Of a stretch of DNA of 37,779 bases, positions 24,541-33,125 are shown piece by piece (within the stretch, counting starts at the first letter, position 1; each line of letters starts with the position of its first letter). The position numbers were made by a program, and so were the translations under genes. The stretch covers positions 1 through 37,779 of the forward strand of contig JAITUA010000009.1 in the NCBI GenBank assembly GCA_031286615.1, in the 5' to 3' direction. The stretch comes from Chryseobacterium sp. (lineage in GTDB: Bacteria > Bacteroidota > Bacteroidia > Flavobacteriales > Weeksellaceae). The notes beneath the pieces are model-generated. The model saw only the letters and a list, made by a program, of their open reading frames with translations. It was not told the DNA's origin and made no database searches.

Positions 24541-27500
24541 ATGCATCGTTTTTTTATATTTTTATATTATCTGATTTCCAGAAATAGAATCCTATCTGTA
24601 CTTACAGCCTTAGGAATTGCTGTTTTATGTCTGTTTTTTGCATCAAAGATCAATTTTGAGGAAGATATTAATCAAATCATCCCTAAAAATGAAAAATCTG
24701 ATCTTACAGCAAAGGTTCTTAAGCAGCTTAATTTTTCGGATAAGATCATCGTTATTATAGAGAATAAATCCGGTGAAGACAGCTTCCAGCTTTCCGAAAC
24801 GGCAGATACTTTTTTACAGAAAATAGAGCCTTTACAAAAGTATATAGGTTCTGTTCAGGGCAAAGTGAATGATAATGAAATCTCGGAAACATTTGATTTC
24901 GTCAGTCAAAACTTACCATTATTCCTTAATGAAAATGATTACAGGGAAATAGACCACAAGCTTCAGAAAGACAGCATTGCCAAACAGGTAGAGAATAATT
25001 ATATCTCATTGGTTTCTCCAACAAGCCTTGTGACCAAGGAATTTATAAAAAAAGATCCTTTGGGACTTACTTTTTTAGGGATTAAAAAATTAAATGCCTT
25101 AAACATCAGCAAAGATTTCAAGCTTGAAGACAGCTATATTGTAACCAAAGACGGAAAAAACCTCTTACTTTTTATTGATCCGAAGAATAAGAGCAATGAC
25201 ACGAAAGCCAATGAAGTTTTTGTAGACCAGCTCAACTCAATAAAAGATGGTATTAATAAACAATTCAAGGGAAAAACAGAAATCAGTTATTTTGGTTCTC
25301 CGGTGATTGCCGTGGCCAATGCCAAACAGATCAAAAAAGACATTCAGAATACGGTAGTAATTTCTATGACGGTTCTTTTGGTCCTTCTGATCTATTATTT
25401 CAGGAATTTCTTTACTCCCATCATTGTCTTTTTACCAACGGTATTCTCTGTACTTCTTGCTTTATTAATTCTATATTTTATTAAAGATAAAATTTCAGCA
25501 ATCTCATTAAGTGTAGGTGCTATCCTGATTGGGATTACGATAGATTACGCCCTCCATATTCTTACCCATTACAAGCATAACAACAATATTGAAGAGCTTT
25601 ATAAAGAAATCACCCAGCCTATTATATTGAGTAGTGCAACGACAGCCGTTTCATTCCTGTGTCTGGTTTTTGTACGCTCTGAAGCATTAAAAGATTTGGG
25701 TCTTTTTGCTGCTATCACCGTTATTCTCTCTTCAGTTTCAGCATTGATTATTGTTCCTCAGCTGTATAAACCCAAAGAAAAAGGAGAACACCTCAACACG
25801 AATTTCATCGACAAGATAGGATCTTATCCTTATGAGAAAAACAAGCCTTTGATTATAGGATGTTCAATTATCATTCTTGCCTGCCTGTTCGGATTCAGGC
25901 ATGTAGGTTTCAATGAAGATATTGGTGATCTTAATTACATTCCAAAAGATCTGAAAATCAGTGAAGCCAAACTACAGAAGCTTTCGGATATTACCTCAAA
26001 ATCTATTTATACAATCTCTTACGGAAATTCTGAAGAGCAGGCACTAACCCGTAATTCCGAATTAAGCAGTTTCCTTGAGAAAGAGAAAAAAGAAGGTAAA
26101 ATATTAAGTTACAATTCTATCGGAAATATTGTTCTTTCAGAAAAAGACCAGCAAAAAAAGATTGAGAAATGGAACAGCTTCTGGAATGACGCTAAAAAGA
26201 ATCAGACTATTTCTGAGCTGATCAGTAATGGAAATAAATTTGGTTTCAATGGTTCAGCTTTTGACACCTTTAATGAAGCTTTGCATAAAAACTATACTGC
26301 GTTAAGCCTTAAAGACTATGAAAAGGTAAAAGCTCTTCAGATCTCAGAATTCATGAGCAGTGAAAATGGTTTTTACACCGTTTCCAATGTTGTAAAAGTG
26401 GATGAAAACAAAAGAGATGCTTTCATTAAAGATATTGAAAAGAAACATGATGCTCTTGCCATTGACCGCCAGCAGATGAACGAAAATTTTCTCGGTTTGC
26501 TGAAAAGAGACTTCAATACGCTGATCAATTATTCTCTTTTAGCAATTGTTCTTACCATTATTGTGTTCTTCAGAAATCTTGAACTCACCATTCTTACCAT
26601 GTTCCCGATTGTTTTAACGGGAATTGTAACAGCGGGAATTCTTTATTTCTTAGGATTGGAACTCAATATTTTCAGTACCGTAGTATGTACCCTGGTCTTT
26701 GGAGTGGGAGATGATTTCAGTATCTTCCTGACACAGGCTATGCAAAAGGAACACACAACAGGAAAAAATGAATTGCCAACTTACAGAACGTCCATTATTC
26801 TTGCAGTTTTCACCACTATCCTTTCCATTGGATCGCTAATCTTTGCCAAGCATCCTGCGCTGCATTCTTTAGCATTAGTAGCCCTTATCGGAATGTTCTC
26901 CGTGATTATTATTACTTCTACCCTATATCCTTTCTGGTTCAGATTATTCATTATCAACCGGGCGAAAAAAGGTCTATCACCCATTACCCTCAGGTTATTT
27001 TTACGGGCTGTATTTTCATTTTTATATTATGGATTGGGTGGATTGGTATTTTCAGCTTTCGGAAGCTTATTCGTTAAAAAATCCAAAGGAAAAACATTAG
27101 ACATCATCAAACTGATTCTGGCTAAGTTTTTAACATCAGTACTCTACATAACACCTTTTGTAAAGAAAAGGGTCATTAAAAATACGGCTGAAGATTTCAG
27201 CAAACCGGCTGTTATTATAGCTAACCACACCTCTTTCTTAGATACCCTGGCCATTGCCATGGCTACCCACAAAATCATCTATCTGGTGAATGACTGGGTA
27301 TATGATTCTCCTGTTTTCGGAAAACTGGTAAAAGCACTGGGCTTCTATCCGGTTTCCCAGGGAATTGAGAACGGAATGGATAAGCTGAAGGAAAAAATTG
27401 CACAGGGATATTCTCTTGTTGTTTTCCCTGAAGCAGAACGTTCGTATACCAATGATGTTAAAAGATTTCATAAGGGCGCGTTTTATCTTGCTGAGCAATT

Positions 27501-28194
27501 CGGGCTGGATGTCCTTCCTCTATATATTCATGGGAATTCTGAAGTATTACCAAAAGGAGACTTCATCATCTATGACGGAAGCATTACCGTAAAAGTAGGC
27601 AATAGAATAAGCAAAGACGATATGAGTTTCGGCAAGACCTATTCTGAAAGAACAAAGAAGATCAATGCTTATTTCAGGGAAGAATTTGCAAAACTGAGAG
27701 AAGAGATAGAGGATGAGAATTATTTTAAAAAGAAACTGTTCCTGAGCTATCTTTATAAAGACAATGAAGTGGTAAATGAAGTAAAAGAAGACTTCAACAC
27801 CAAAAAATCAGTATATTTCGAACTTAATAAGCATATTTCCAATGAAGCCAACATCCTTCACATGGCGGATGACTTCGGACAAAAAGATGCATTATTGACT
27901 TTATATCAGGCCAGCCGAAGAATTTTCTCTCTGATAAAAAGTGATGAAAAAAGAGCGATAGCCACGCACAGCTATCTGGTAAAAAGAAGAAAGATACAGT
28001 ATATAAAAGACCTTTCGGAAGTGAGTAAAAAGATTGATGTTCTTTTGATCTCACATGATGATTTCAGCTTCAATGAGATTCAGGTTCTTCCTGACACCAT
28101 CATTTTTGTCAATACAAAGAATGCTTCGTTTGAAAATGATAATTATATACTGGAATTTAGTTCTGAATCATTAAAAGTATTTAAAACTAAATAA
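24541..28194 (+). CDS. MMPL transporter fused to a PlsC-like acyltransferase and a degenerate methyltransferase-like tail
   Basis: The 1217-aa protein combines three parts. Residues about 1-800 are an RND/MMPL exporter with 12 membrane segments in two halves; each half has the proton-relay aspartate, in GITIDYALHILTHY near residue 337 and GVGDDFSIFLTQ near 724. Residues about 860-1060 are a PlsC-type acyltransferase with NHTSFLD (HX4D, near 894), FPEAERS (near 961) and PLYIHGNSEVLPKG. The last 150 residues look like a class I methyltransferase: ILHMADDFGQKDALLTLY at motif I, RRIFSLIKSDEKRAIATHSY and IDVLLISHDDF, but the glycine-rich GxGxG is replaced. Similar MMPL genes open flexirubin clusters of Flavobacteriia. 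A role in moving and acylating pigment precursors at the inner membrane is inferred. Confidence 0.85.
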   Translation: MHRFFIFLYYLISRNRILSVLTALGIAVLCLFFASKINFEEDINQIIPKNEKSDLTAKVLKQLNFSDKIIVIIENKSGEDSFQLSETADTFLQKIEPLQKYIGSVQGKVNDNEISETFDFVSQNLPLFLNENDYREIDHKLQKDSIAKQVENNYISLVSPTSLVTKEFIKKDPLGLTFLGIKKLNALNISKDFKLEDSYIVTKDGKNLLLFIDPKNKSNDTKANEVFVDQLNSIKDGINKQFKGKTEISYFGSPVIAVANAKQIKKDIQNTVVISMTVLLVLLIYYFRNFFTPIIVFLPTVFSVLLALLILYFIKDKISAISLSVGAILIGITIDYALHILTHYKHNNNIEELYKEITQPIILSSATTAVSFLCLVFVRSEALKDLGLFAAITVILSSVSALIIVPQLYKPKEKGEHLNTNFIDKIGSYPYEKNKPLIIGCSIIILACLFGFRHVGFNEDIGDLNYIPKDLKISEAKLQKLSDITSKSIYTISYGNSEEQALTRNSELSSFLEKEKKEGKILSYNSIGNIVLSEKDQQKKIEKWNSFWNDAKKNQTISELISNGNKFGFNGSAFDTFNEALHKNYTALSLKDYEKVKALQISEFMSSENGFYTVSNVVKVDENKRDAFIKDIEKKHDALAIDRQQMNENFLGLLKRDFNTLINYSLLAIVLTIIVFFRNLELTILTMFPIVLTGIVTAGILYFLGLELNIFSTVVCTLVFGVGDDFSIFLTQAMQKEHTTGKNELPTYRTSIILAVFTTILSIGSLIFAKHPALHSLALVALIGMFSVIIITSTLYPFWFRLFIINRAKKGLSPITLRLFLRAVFSFLYYGLGGLVFSAFGSLFVKKSKGKTLDIIKLILAKFLTSVLYITPFVKKRVIKNTAEDFSKPAVIIANHTSFLDTLAIAMATHKIIYLVNDWVYDSPVFGKLVKALGFYPVSQGIENGMDKLKEKIAQGYSLVVFPEAERSYTNDVKRFHKGAFYLAEQFGLDVLPLYIHGNSEVLPKGDFIIYDGSITVKVGNRISKDDMSFGKTYSERTKKINAYFREEFAKLREEIEDENYFKKKLFLSYLYKDNEVVNEVKEDFNTKKSVYFELNKHISNEANILHMADDFGQKDALLTLYQASRRIFSLIKSDEKRAIATHSYLVKRRKIQYIKDLSEVSKKIDVLLISHDDFSFNEIQVLPDTIIFVNTKNASFENDNYILEFSSESLKVFKTK

Positions 28195-28209
28195 TAAATA
28201 TGAAAAACA

Positions 28210-28217
28210 TATTTTTG
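28210..28217 (+). promoter_or_regulatory. Candidate internal -7 box before darA
   Basis: TATTTTTG fits TAnnTTTG and ends 19 bases before the darA start in the 42-bp gap after the MMPL gene. No -33 TTG is seen within range, so an internal promoter is possible but weakly supported. Confidence 0.28.
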
Positions 28218-28236
28218 TAAACGCTAAAGAAAACTA

Positions 28237-29151
28237 ATGAAGAAAAATATACTTGTCATATATTATTCACAAACCGGACAACTCGAAGATATTGTGAGGA
28301 ACATTGCAAAACCTTTTGAAGCTCAGAAGGAAAAATACGATGTAACCTATTATAATATTCAGCTAAAAGAAGATTTTCCTTTTCCCTGGCCAGGTGATGT
28401 TTTTTTCAACACCTTTCCAGAGTCTTATTTACAGATTCCAAAAGAAATTCTGCCTCCTTCAGAAGAAATTCTGAATAAAAAGTACGACCTTATTCTTTTC
28501 GGGTATCAGGTATGGTATCTCACACCATCCATTCCTATCATTTCATTTTTAAAGAGTGGTTATGCAGAAAGTATTCTTAAAGATACACCTGTAGTCACTA
28601 TCTCCGGAACCAGAAATATGTGGATGCTTTCCCAGGAGAAATTAAAGGTATACTTAAGAGATTTACAAGCTAAACTTGTGGGGAATATTGCACTGGTAGA
28701 CAGACATGACAATTATACGAGTGTGTTAACGATCCTTCGATGGCTTACAACAGGGCAGAAAGAAAAATCCGGAATGCTTCCCGCCGCAGGGGTTTCCGAT
28801 GAAGAAATTACAGGCTCGGTAAAGTATGGCGAGATTATTGAAAGACATTTTAATAATAATGACCTTAATAATTTGCAGCCGGATCTTGTAAAAAACGGAG
28901 CCATTGAAATTCGCGCATTTTTAGTACGGGTAGAAAAGGTAGGAAACAAAATTTTCACAGTATGGTCTAATCTGATTATCAAGAAAAAAGAGAAACGTCC
29001 ATTGCTGATAAAATTCTTTAAGGTATATTTGATGGCAGCGATATGGGTTATCTCACCTGTCGTTTTGGTTTTACACCTGCTTACAACCCCTATATTTTGG
29101 TTTAAAAGACAAAAACAAAAAAGATATTTACAAGGAATTAATTTAAAATAG
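28237..29151 (+). CDS. darA: DarA-like dialkylresorcinol biosynthesis protein (flavodoxin-like aromatase)
   Basis: DarA acts with the ketosynthase DarB to make 2,5-dialkylresorcinols. In the studied systems DarB forms the cyclohexanedione ring and DarA aromatises it, although database names call DarA a condensing enzyme. The 304-aa protein opens with a flavodoxin-like strand and phosphate loop, ILVIYYSQTGQLEDIVRNI, and later has PVVTISGTRNMWMLSQ, both in keeping with FMN binding. The C-terminal 70 residues contain a membrane-like segment (YLMAAIWVISPVVLVLHLL) and a basic end. The darB start lies one base after its stop, so the two are translated together. This pair is the strongest evidence that the locus belongs to dialkylresorcinol/flexirubin synthesis. 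Confidence 0.85.
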   Translation: MKKNILVIYYSQTGQLEDIVRNIAKPFEAQKEKYDVTYYNIQLKEDFPFPWPGDVFFNTFPESYLQIPKEILPPSEEILNKKYDLILFGYQVWYLTPSIPIISFLKSGYAESILKDTPVVTISGTRNMWMLSQEKLKVYLRDLQAKLVGNIALVDRHDNYTSVLTILRWLTTGQKEKSGMLPAAGVSDEEITGSVKYGEIIERHFNNNDLNNLQPDLVKNGAIEIRAFLVRVEKVGNKIFTVWSNLIIKKKEKRPLLIKFFKVYLMAAIWVISPVVLVLHLLTTPIFWFKRQKQKRYLQGINLK

Positions 29152-29152
29152 A

Positions 29153-30292
29153 ATGTACGACGTATTTATAACAAAAGCATCAAAATACTTACCCAATGAG
29201 CCGGTAGCGAATGATGAAATGGAGACTTATCTTGGGCTTATCAATGATGCGCCATCTAAAGCAAAATCACTTATCCTAAGAAATAATAAAATCACAACAA
29301 GATACTACGCTTTAGACAAAGAGGGAAACCCTACACACTCTAATGCGCAGCTTACTGCAAAAGCAATTGAAGGACTTTTTGACGAAAACTTCAAAAAGGA
29401 AGATATGAAACTATTATCCGTAGGAACTACTTCACCAGACCAGATCCAGCCTTCTCACGCTTCTATGGTACATGGTGAACTGAACATCGGAAAATCTATT
29501 GAGATTAATACTTCAACAGGTCTTTGCAACTCAGGAATGAATGCTCTGAACTATGGATTCCTTTCTGTAAAAGCCGGTGTACAGGAAAGTGCTGTATGCG
29601 CAGGTTCCGAAAGAATGTCTGCATGGATGACCGCTGATAAATTCAACCACGAGGCTGAAAATTTAAAATTACTGGAAGAAAGACCTATCATTGCCTTCAA
29701 AAGAGAATTTCTTAGATGGATGCTTTCTGACGGTGCAGGAGCTTTCCTTTTGGAAAATAAACCGAGAGAAAATAGTATTTCCTTAAAAGTAGAATTCATT
29801 GATTTCTATTCTTACGCGCACGAAATTGAAGCATGTATGTATGCCGGATGTGACAAGCTGGAAGACGGAAGCCTGAAATCATGGGCAGATTACCCTTCTG
29901 ATGAATGGTTGAAGCAATCTATCTTTGCCATCAAACAGGATACTAAAATCCTTGATAAATATATTCTTGTAAAAGGAGCGGAAAGTTTAAGATCTTCTTT
30001 TGACAAACACAATCTGGATCCGGAGAAAATCGATCATGTATTGGCTCACATTTCTTCAGGATATTTTAAAGATGGACTAAAAGAAGAATTTGCTAAAAAA
30101 GGAATGGACTTCCCTGCAGAAAAATGGTTCTATAACCTTTCTGAAGTTGGAAACATTGGAGCAGGATCTATATTTATTGCCCTTGAAGAACTCATGAACT
30201 CCGGAACATTGAAAAAAGGAGAAAAAGTACTTCTTTGTGTTCCTGAAAGTGGAAGATTCGCTTATTCTTGTGCTCTATTAACAGTTTGCTAA
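29153..30292 (+). CDS. darB: DarB-like ketosynthase III of dialkylresorcinol synthesis
   Basis: The 379-aa protein is of the FabH-like KS III type. The catalytic triad is visible: C125 in NTSTGLCNSGMNALNYG, a histidine in DHVLAHISSGYF and an asparagine in YNLSEVGNIGAGSIF. DarB joins two beta-ketoacyl thioesters by Claisen condensation and aldol ring closure to a cyclohexanedione, which DarA aromatises. SVGTTSPDQIQPSHASMVHGEL is also typical of KS III. The gene is one base after darA and its stop overlaps the start of the next gene (TAATG). The carrier protein partner (DarC in other systems) is not found in this window. Confidence 0.88.
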   Translation: MYDVFITKASKYLPNEPVANDEMETYLGLINDAPSKAKSLILRNNKITTRYYALDKEGNPTHSNAQLTAKAIEGLFDENFKKEDMKLLSVGTTSPDQIQPSHASMVHGELNIGKSIEINTSTGLCNSGMNALNYGFLSVKAGVQESAVCAGSERMSAWMTADKFNHEAENLKLLEERPIIAFKREFLRWMLSDGAGAFLLENKPRENSISLKVEFIDFYSYAHEIEACMYAGCDKLEDGSLKSWADYPSDEWLKQSIFAIKQDTKILDKYILVKGAESLRSSFDKHNLDPEKIDHVLAHISSGYFKDGLKEEFAKKGMDFPAEKWFYNLSEVGNIGAGSIFIALEELMNSGTLKKGEKVLLCVPESGRFAYSCALLTVC

Positions 30293-30723
30293 TGGAAAAC
30301 AGACTGCCAACCTCCGATAAAGATTTTGTAGAAAGCCTTATTCCGCAACGGTTTCCTTTTGTGATGGTGCATGAGTTATCAGAATATTCTGAAAACCATC
30401 TCTTATCCGGTTTTGAAGTAAAAGAAGACAACCTTTTTATTCAGGACGGTTTTTTTCAGGCATCAGGACTGATTGAGCATCAGGCACAAAGTGTTGCGCT
30501 GCATACCGGATATAAATATTATTTACTGGGAAAAGATGCACCTACCGGATATATCGGAGCCATCAAATCTTTTGAAGCTGAAATCCTGCCTAAAACAGGA
30601 GATCATCTGACATCTGAAGTAACGATCCTTAATGAAGTAATGGGAGTTACTCTGGTAGATATTGTTACAAAACTGAACGGTGAGGTGATTGCAAAATCTC
30701 AAATGAAAACTGCTGTAAAATAA
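30292..30723 (+). CDS. FabZ-like hot-dog protein lacking the catalytic histidine
   Basis: This 143-aa protein has the beta-hydroxyacyl-ACP dehydratase plan: LIPQRFPFVMVHELSEYSEN at the N-terminus (FabZ has LPHRxP), then LFIQDGFFQASGLIEHQAQS. In the downstream paralogue the aligned segment is IFVHNNEFAEAGLIENLAQT; the histidine (H49) there is Q51 here, while the glutamate (E62) is kept. FabZ needs both, so this copy is probably inactive alone. The start at 30292 overlaps the darB stop (TAATG); an in-frame start 24 bases upstream would lie inside darB. It most likely acts as a partner subunit to the next gene, but this is inferred. Confidence 0.78.
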   Translation: MENRLPTSDKDFVESLIPQRFPFVMVHELSEYSENHLLSGFEVKEDNLFIQDGFFQASGLIEHQAQSVALHTGYKYYLLGKDAPTGYIGAIKSFEAEILPKTGDHLTSEVTILNEVMGVTLVDIVTKLNGEVIAKSQMKTAVK

Positions 30724-30730
30724 ACTGTAA

Positions 30731-31174
30731 ATGGAAATAAAGGAAGAGAATATCATCAATATACACAACTTTTTACCGCATCGCGAACCGATGCTAATGG
30801 CAGACTATATCCTGGAACTGACCAAAGAAAAAGTAGTGACTTCCTTTGAAATAAAAGAAGATAATATATTTGTTCACAACAATGAGTTTGCTGAAGCAGG
30901 ATTAATTGAAAATCTGGCGCAGACCTGCTCATCTATCCTTGGACAAAGCTTCTTTGAAAATCCTGAAGCAGATACAAAAGTGATCGGGTTTATTACCAAC
31001 ATTAAGAAAATTGAGATTTTTGCCCTTCCAAAAGTGAATGATAAAATCATTTCCAAGGCTTCACTTATTTCACAGTTTGAGAACATCTGCCACATCTTCT
31101 GTGAAACATTTCACAATGATGAATTATTGATCAGAGCAGAAATTAACCTGTTTATTCAGGAAGTCAAGTCATAA
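30731..31174 (+). CDS. FabZ-like beta-hydroxyacyl-ACP dehydratase
   Basis: The 147-aa protein has NFLPHREPMLMADYILEL, close to the FabZ N-terminal LPHRxPxLLVD, and NIFVHNNEFAEAGLIENLAQ with H49 and E60 in positions expected for catalysis. The loop between them is three residues shorter than in FabZ. It would dehydrate hydroxyacyl-ACP intermediates of the polyene or alkyl chain. It follows the histidine-less copy by 7 bp, and the conserved terminator comes directly after its stop. The pair may form a heterodimer. Confidence 0.8.
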   Translation: MEIKEENIINIHNFLPHREPMLMADYILELTKEKVVTSFEIKEDNIFVHNNEFAEAGLIENLAQTCSSILGQSFFENPEADTKVIGFITNIKKIEIFALPKVNDKIISKASLISQFENICHIFCETFHNDELLIRAEINLFIQEVKS

Positions 31175-31194
31175 AGATCAATTCAACATATAAT

Positions 31195-31224
31195 AAAAGC
31201 TGTACATTTTGTACAGCTTTTTTA
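31195..31224 (+). terminator. Terminator ending the first pigment transcription unit
   Basis: AAAAGCTGTACA and TGTACAGCTTTT are a perfect 12-bp stem with a TTT loop, followed by TTTA. It begins 20 bp after the dehydratase stop. The genes after 31663 must therefore have another promoter or depend on read-through. Confidence 0.88.
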
Positions 31225-31448
31225 TTCCGAATATTAATCTTAAGTGGATTTGCGAATATTTTTGTAGTTCATTAACGGCATTTGTGTTTAAAGGTTGGGT
31301 TTGGGATAAAGCCTACTCCTATTAAATTGATTACAACTGTCTTACCATAAAAAAGCATTCATTTTCACATATTTAAAACTAATCAATATAACCACTAACC
31401 AACTGATAAACAATTTAATACAAATAAAAACACCCTCACAAAAGGAAT

Positions 31449-31464
31449 TATTTCACGTGAAACA
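31449..31464. promoter_or_regulatory. parS-like palindrome
   Basis: TATTTCACGTGAAACA differs from the widespread ParB-binding parS consensus TGTTTCACGTGAAACA at one base; the inner 12 bases TTTCACGTGAAA are a perfect palindrome. A second CGTGAAAC half-site starts exactly 20 bases further on (31456-31463 and 31476-31483). Position in an intergenic gap fits a protein-binding site. It could equally be an operator for a local regulator. Confidence 0.5.
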
Positions 31465-31511
31465 TTATAAAAATCCGTGAAACGCCGATCATCAGGACCT
31501 GCAAAATATTG

Positions 31512-31530
31512 TGATACAATCTCTGTATCA
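31512..31530. repeat. Inverted repeat TGATACA-N5-TGTATCA
   Basis: Two exact 7-base arms with a 5-base centre, about 130 bases before the HTH-like protein gene. The form suits a dimeric repressor. The whole 31175-31662 stretch (488 bp, no gene) holds the terminator, the parS-like site, this repeat, and a looser CACCTG (31591) and CAGGTG (31615) pair; I see no further structure. Confidence 0.45.
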
Positions 31531-31662
31531 AAGCAATAGTGCTCTCACATTTAATATGATTTACATATAATGTATTTTCACTATTTTAGCCACCTGATTA
31601 TAAGAATCAAAAAACAGGTGAAGATTTTTCATCTGGAATCTAAAAAAATTGACATTATTTAG

Positions 31663-32067
31663 ATGAAAAAACAAGACCTGCCTCAAGACGAAAGTAACCT
31701 GAAATCCGCCAACATGACTGAAGTTCTGTATGTGACGGATGAGAATGACAACTACACGACAGCAAACAGTTCCGGCTGGGATGCCAAGAAAGCTGCTCTG
31801 GATGAATCGATGGAACTTATTTATGAAAGAATTGAGGAAGCAAAACAAAATGTTGCCAATCATAAAGTAAGTCCTATTGTTTATTTTATGGAACTGAATA
31901 AAATGGATCTGGGTGTCCTTGCTTCTTATGTAGGCATGTGGCAATGGAGGGTAAAGAGACATTTCAAGCCCAGAGTATTTGACACACTAAGCGAAACTGC
32001 ACTGAAAAAATATGCCGAAGCATTCGGGATCTCAGTGGATGAATTAAAAAACTTCAACGGGAAATAA
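31663..32067 (+). CDS. Probable DNA-binding protein (XRE-like) of the pigment locus
   Basis: I do not recognise a named family for this 134-aa protein. The first 50 residues are polar and probably flexible. Residues about 68-134 have the five-helix pattern of an XRE/Cro-like helix-turn-helix: SPIVYFMELNKMDLGVLASY, VGMWQWRVKRHFKPRVFDTL, then ALKKYAEAFGISVDELKNF, the last matching the fourth and fifth helices in XRE proteins. It could regulate the pigment genes and bind the inverted repeats just upstream, but neither has been shown. It lies 40 bp before the BtrH-like gene and is the first gene after the terminator. Confidence 0.65.
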   Translation: MKKQDLPQDESNLKSANMTEVLYVTDENDNYTTANSSGWDAKKAALDESMELIYERIEEAKQNVANHKVSPIVYFMELNKMDLGVLASYVGMWQWRVKRHFKPRVFDTLSETALKKYAEAFGISVDELKNFNGK

Positions 32068-32107
32068 ATGAAATAAGGCAATCTATAATGCCTGATCCAT
32101 TTGACCC

Positions 32108-33124
32108 ATGAAAAGATATAATCAGCAAATGAAATTAAACTTTGAACACCATCAGACTGCGCATTGCGAAAACGGTGTTGCTTCTAATCTACTGCTTAAT
32201 AAAGGCCTTAAACTAAGTGAGCCAATGATCTTCGGGATCGGTTCGGGATTATTTTTTGTCTACCTTCCTTTTTTAAAGGTGAATTTTGCTCCGGGCTTCA
32301 GCTATCGTCCGATGCCGGGTGCTATTTTCAGCAAAGCAGCTAAAAGATTAGGAATTAAAATCAAAAGAGAAAAATTCTCAAATCCTAAAGATGCCCAAAA
32401 GGCTCTTGAAAGAAATCTGGAACAAAATATCCCTACAGGACTTCAGGTAGGCGTTTTCAACCTTACTTACTTCCCGGAAGAATATAAATTCCACTTCAAT
32501 GCCCACAACCTTGTGGTGTATGGAAAAGAAGACGGAAAATTCCTTATCAGTGATCCGGTAATGGATTATACCACTTCTCTTTCCGAAGCCGAACTGGAAA
32601 AAGTAAGATATGCAAAAGGAGCACTGCCTCCGAAAGGACATATGTACTACCCTATTTATGTTCCGGAAAATGTAAACCTTGAAGAAGCCATAAAAAAAGG
32701 AATCAAAGATACCTGCAAAAATATGCTGGCTCCTGTACCGCTTATTGGAGTAAAAGCCATGAGATGGGTCGCAAAAAGTATCCCGAAATGGGCAGAAAAG
32801 AAAGGAACAAAAGTGACCAACCATTATTTGGGTCAGCTCATCAGAATGCAGGAAGAAATTGGAACCGGAGGTGGAGGATTCAGATTTATCTATGGAGCAT
32901 TTCTTCAGGAAGCATCAGTTATTCTTAAAAATGATGAACTAAAAGAATTATCAAAAGAAATCACTTCTATTGGTGATCTTTGGAGAGATTTCGCTGTGGA
33001 TATTGCCAGAGTGTACAAAAACAGAAACTCAAAGAGTAATATTTACAATGAACTTTCAAAAACGATGCTGCACATTGCAGATCTGGAAGAAGCTTTCTAT
33101 AAAAAACTGAGAAAAGCGATCTGA
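32108..33124 (+). CDS. BtrH N-terminal-domain protein (papain-like acyltransferase)
   Basis: BtrH from butirosin synthesis moves an acyl group from a carrier protein to its acceptor with a Cys-His-Asp site. This 338-aa relative has the expected residues: C20 in HHQTAHCENGVASNLL, H133 in NAHNLVVYG and D149 in LISDPVMDY. The rest (about residues 185-338) is mostly helical. In a flexirubin locus a likely job would be to link the polyene acyl group, held on a carrier protein, to the dialkylresorcinol hydroxyl; that is inference. An ATG at 32129 would leave the catalytic region intact and is possible. The ABC transporter gene starts one base after its stop. Confidence 0.78.
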   Translation: MKRYNQQMKLNFEHHQTAHCENGVASNLLLNKGLKLSEPMIFGIGSGLFFVYLPFLKVNFAPGFSYRPMPGAIFSKAAKRLGIKIKREKFSNPKDAQKALERNLEQNIPTGLQVGVFNLTYFPEEYKFHFNAHNLVVYGKEDGKFLISDPVMDYTTSLSEAELEKVRYAKGALPPKGHMYYPIYVPENVNLEEAIKKGIKDTCKNMLAPVPLIGVKAMRWVAKSIPKWAEKKGTKVTNHYLGQLIRMQEEIGTGGGGFRFIYGAFLQEASVILKNDELKELSKEITSIGDLWRDFAVDIARVYKNRNSKSNIYNELSKTMLHIADLEEAFYKKLRKAI

Positions 33125-33125
33125 T

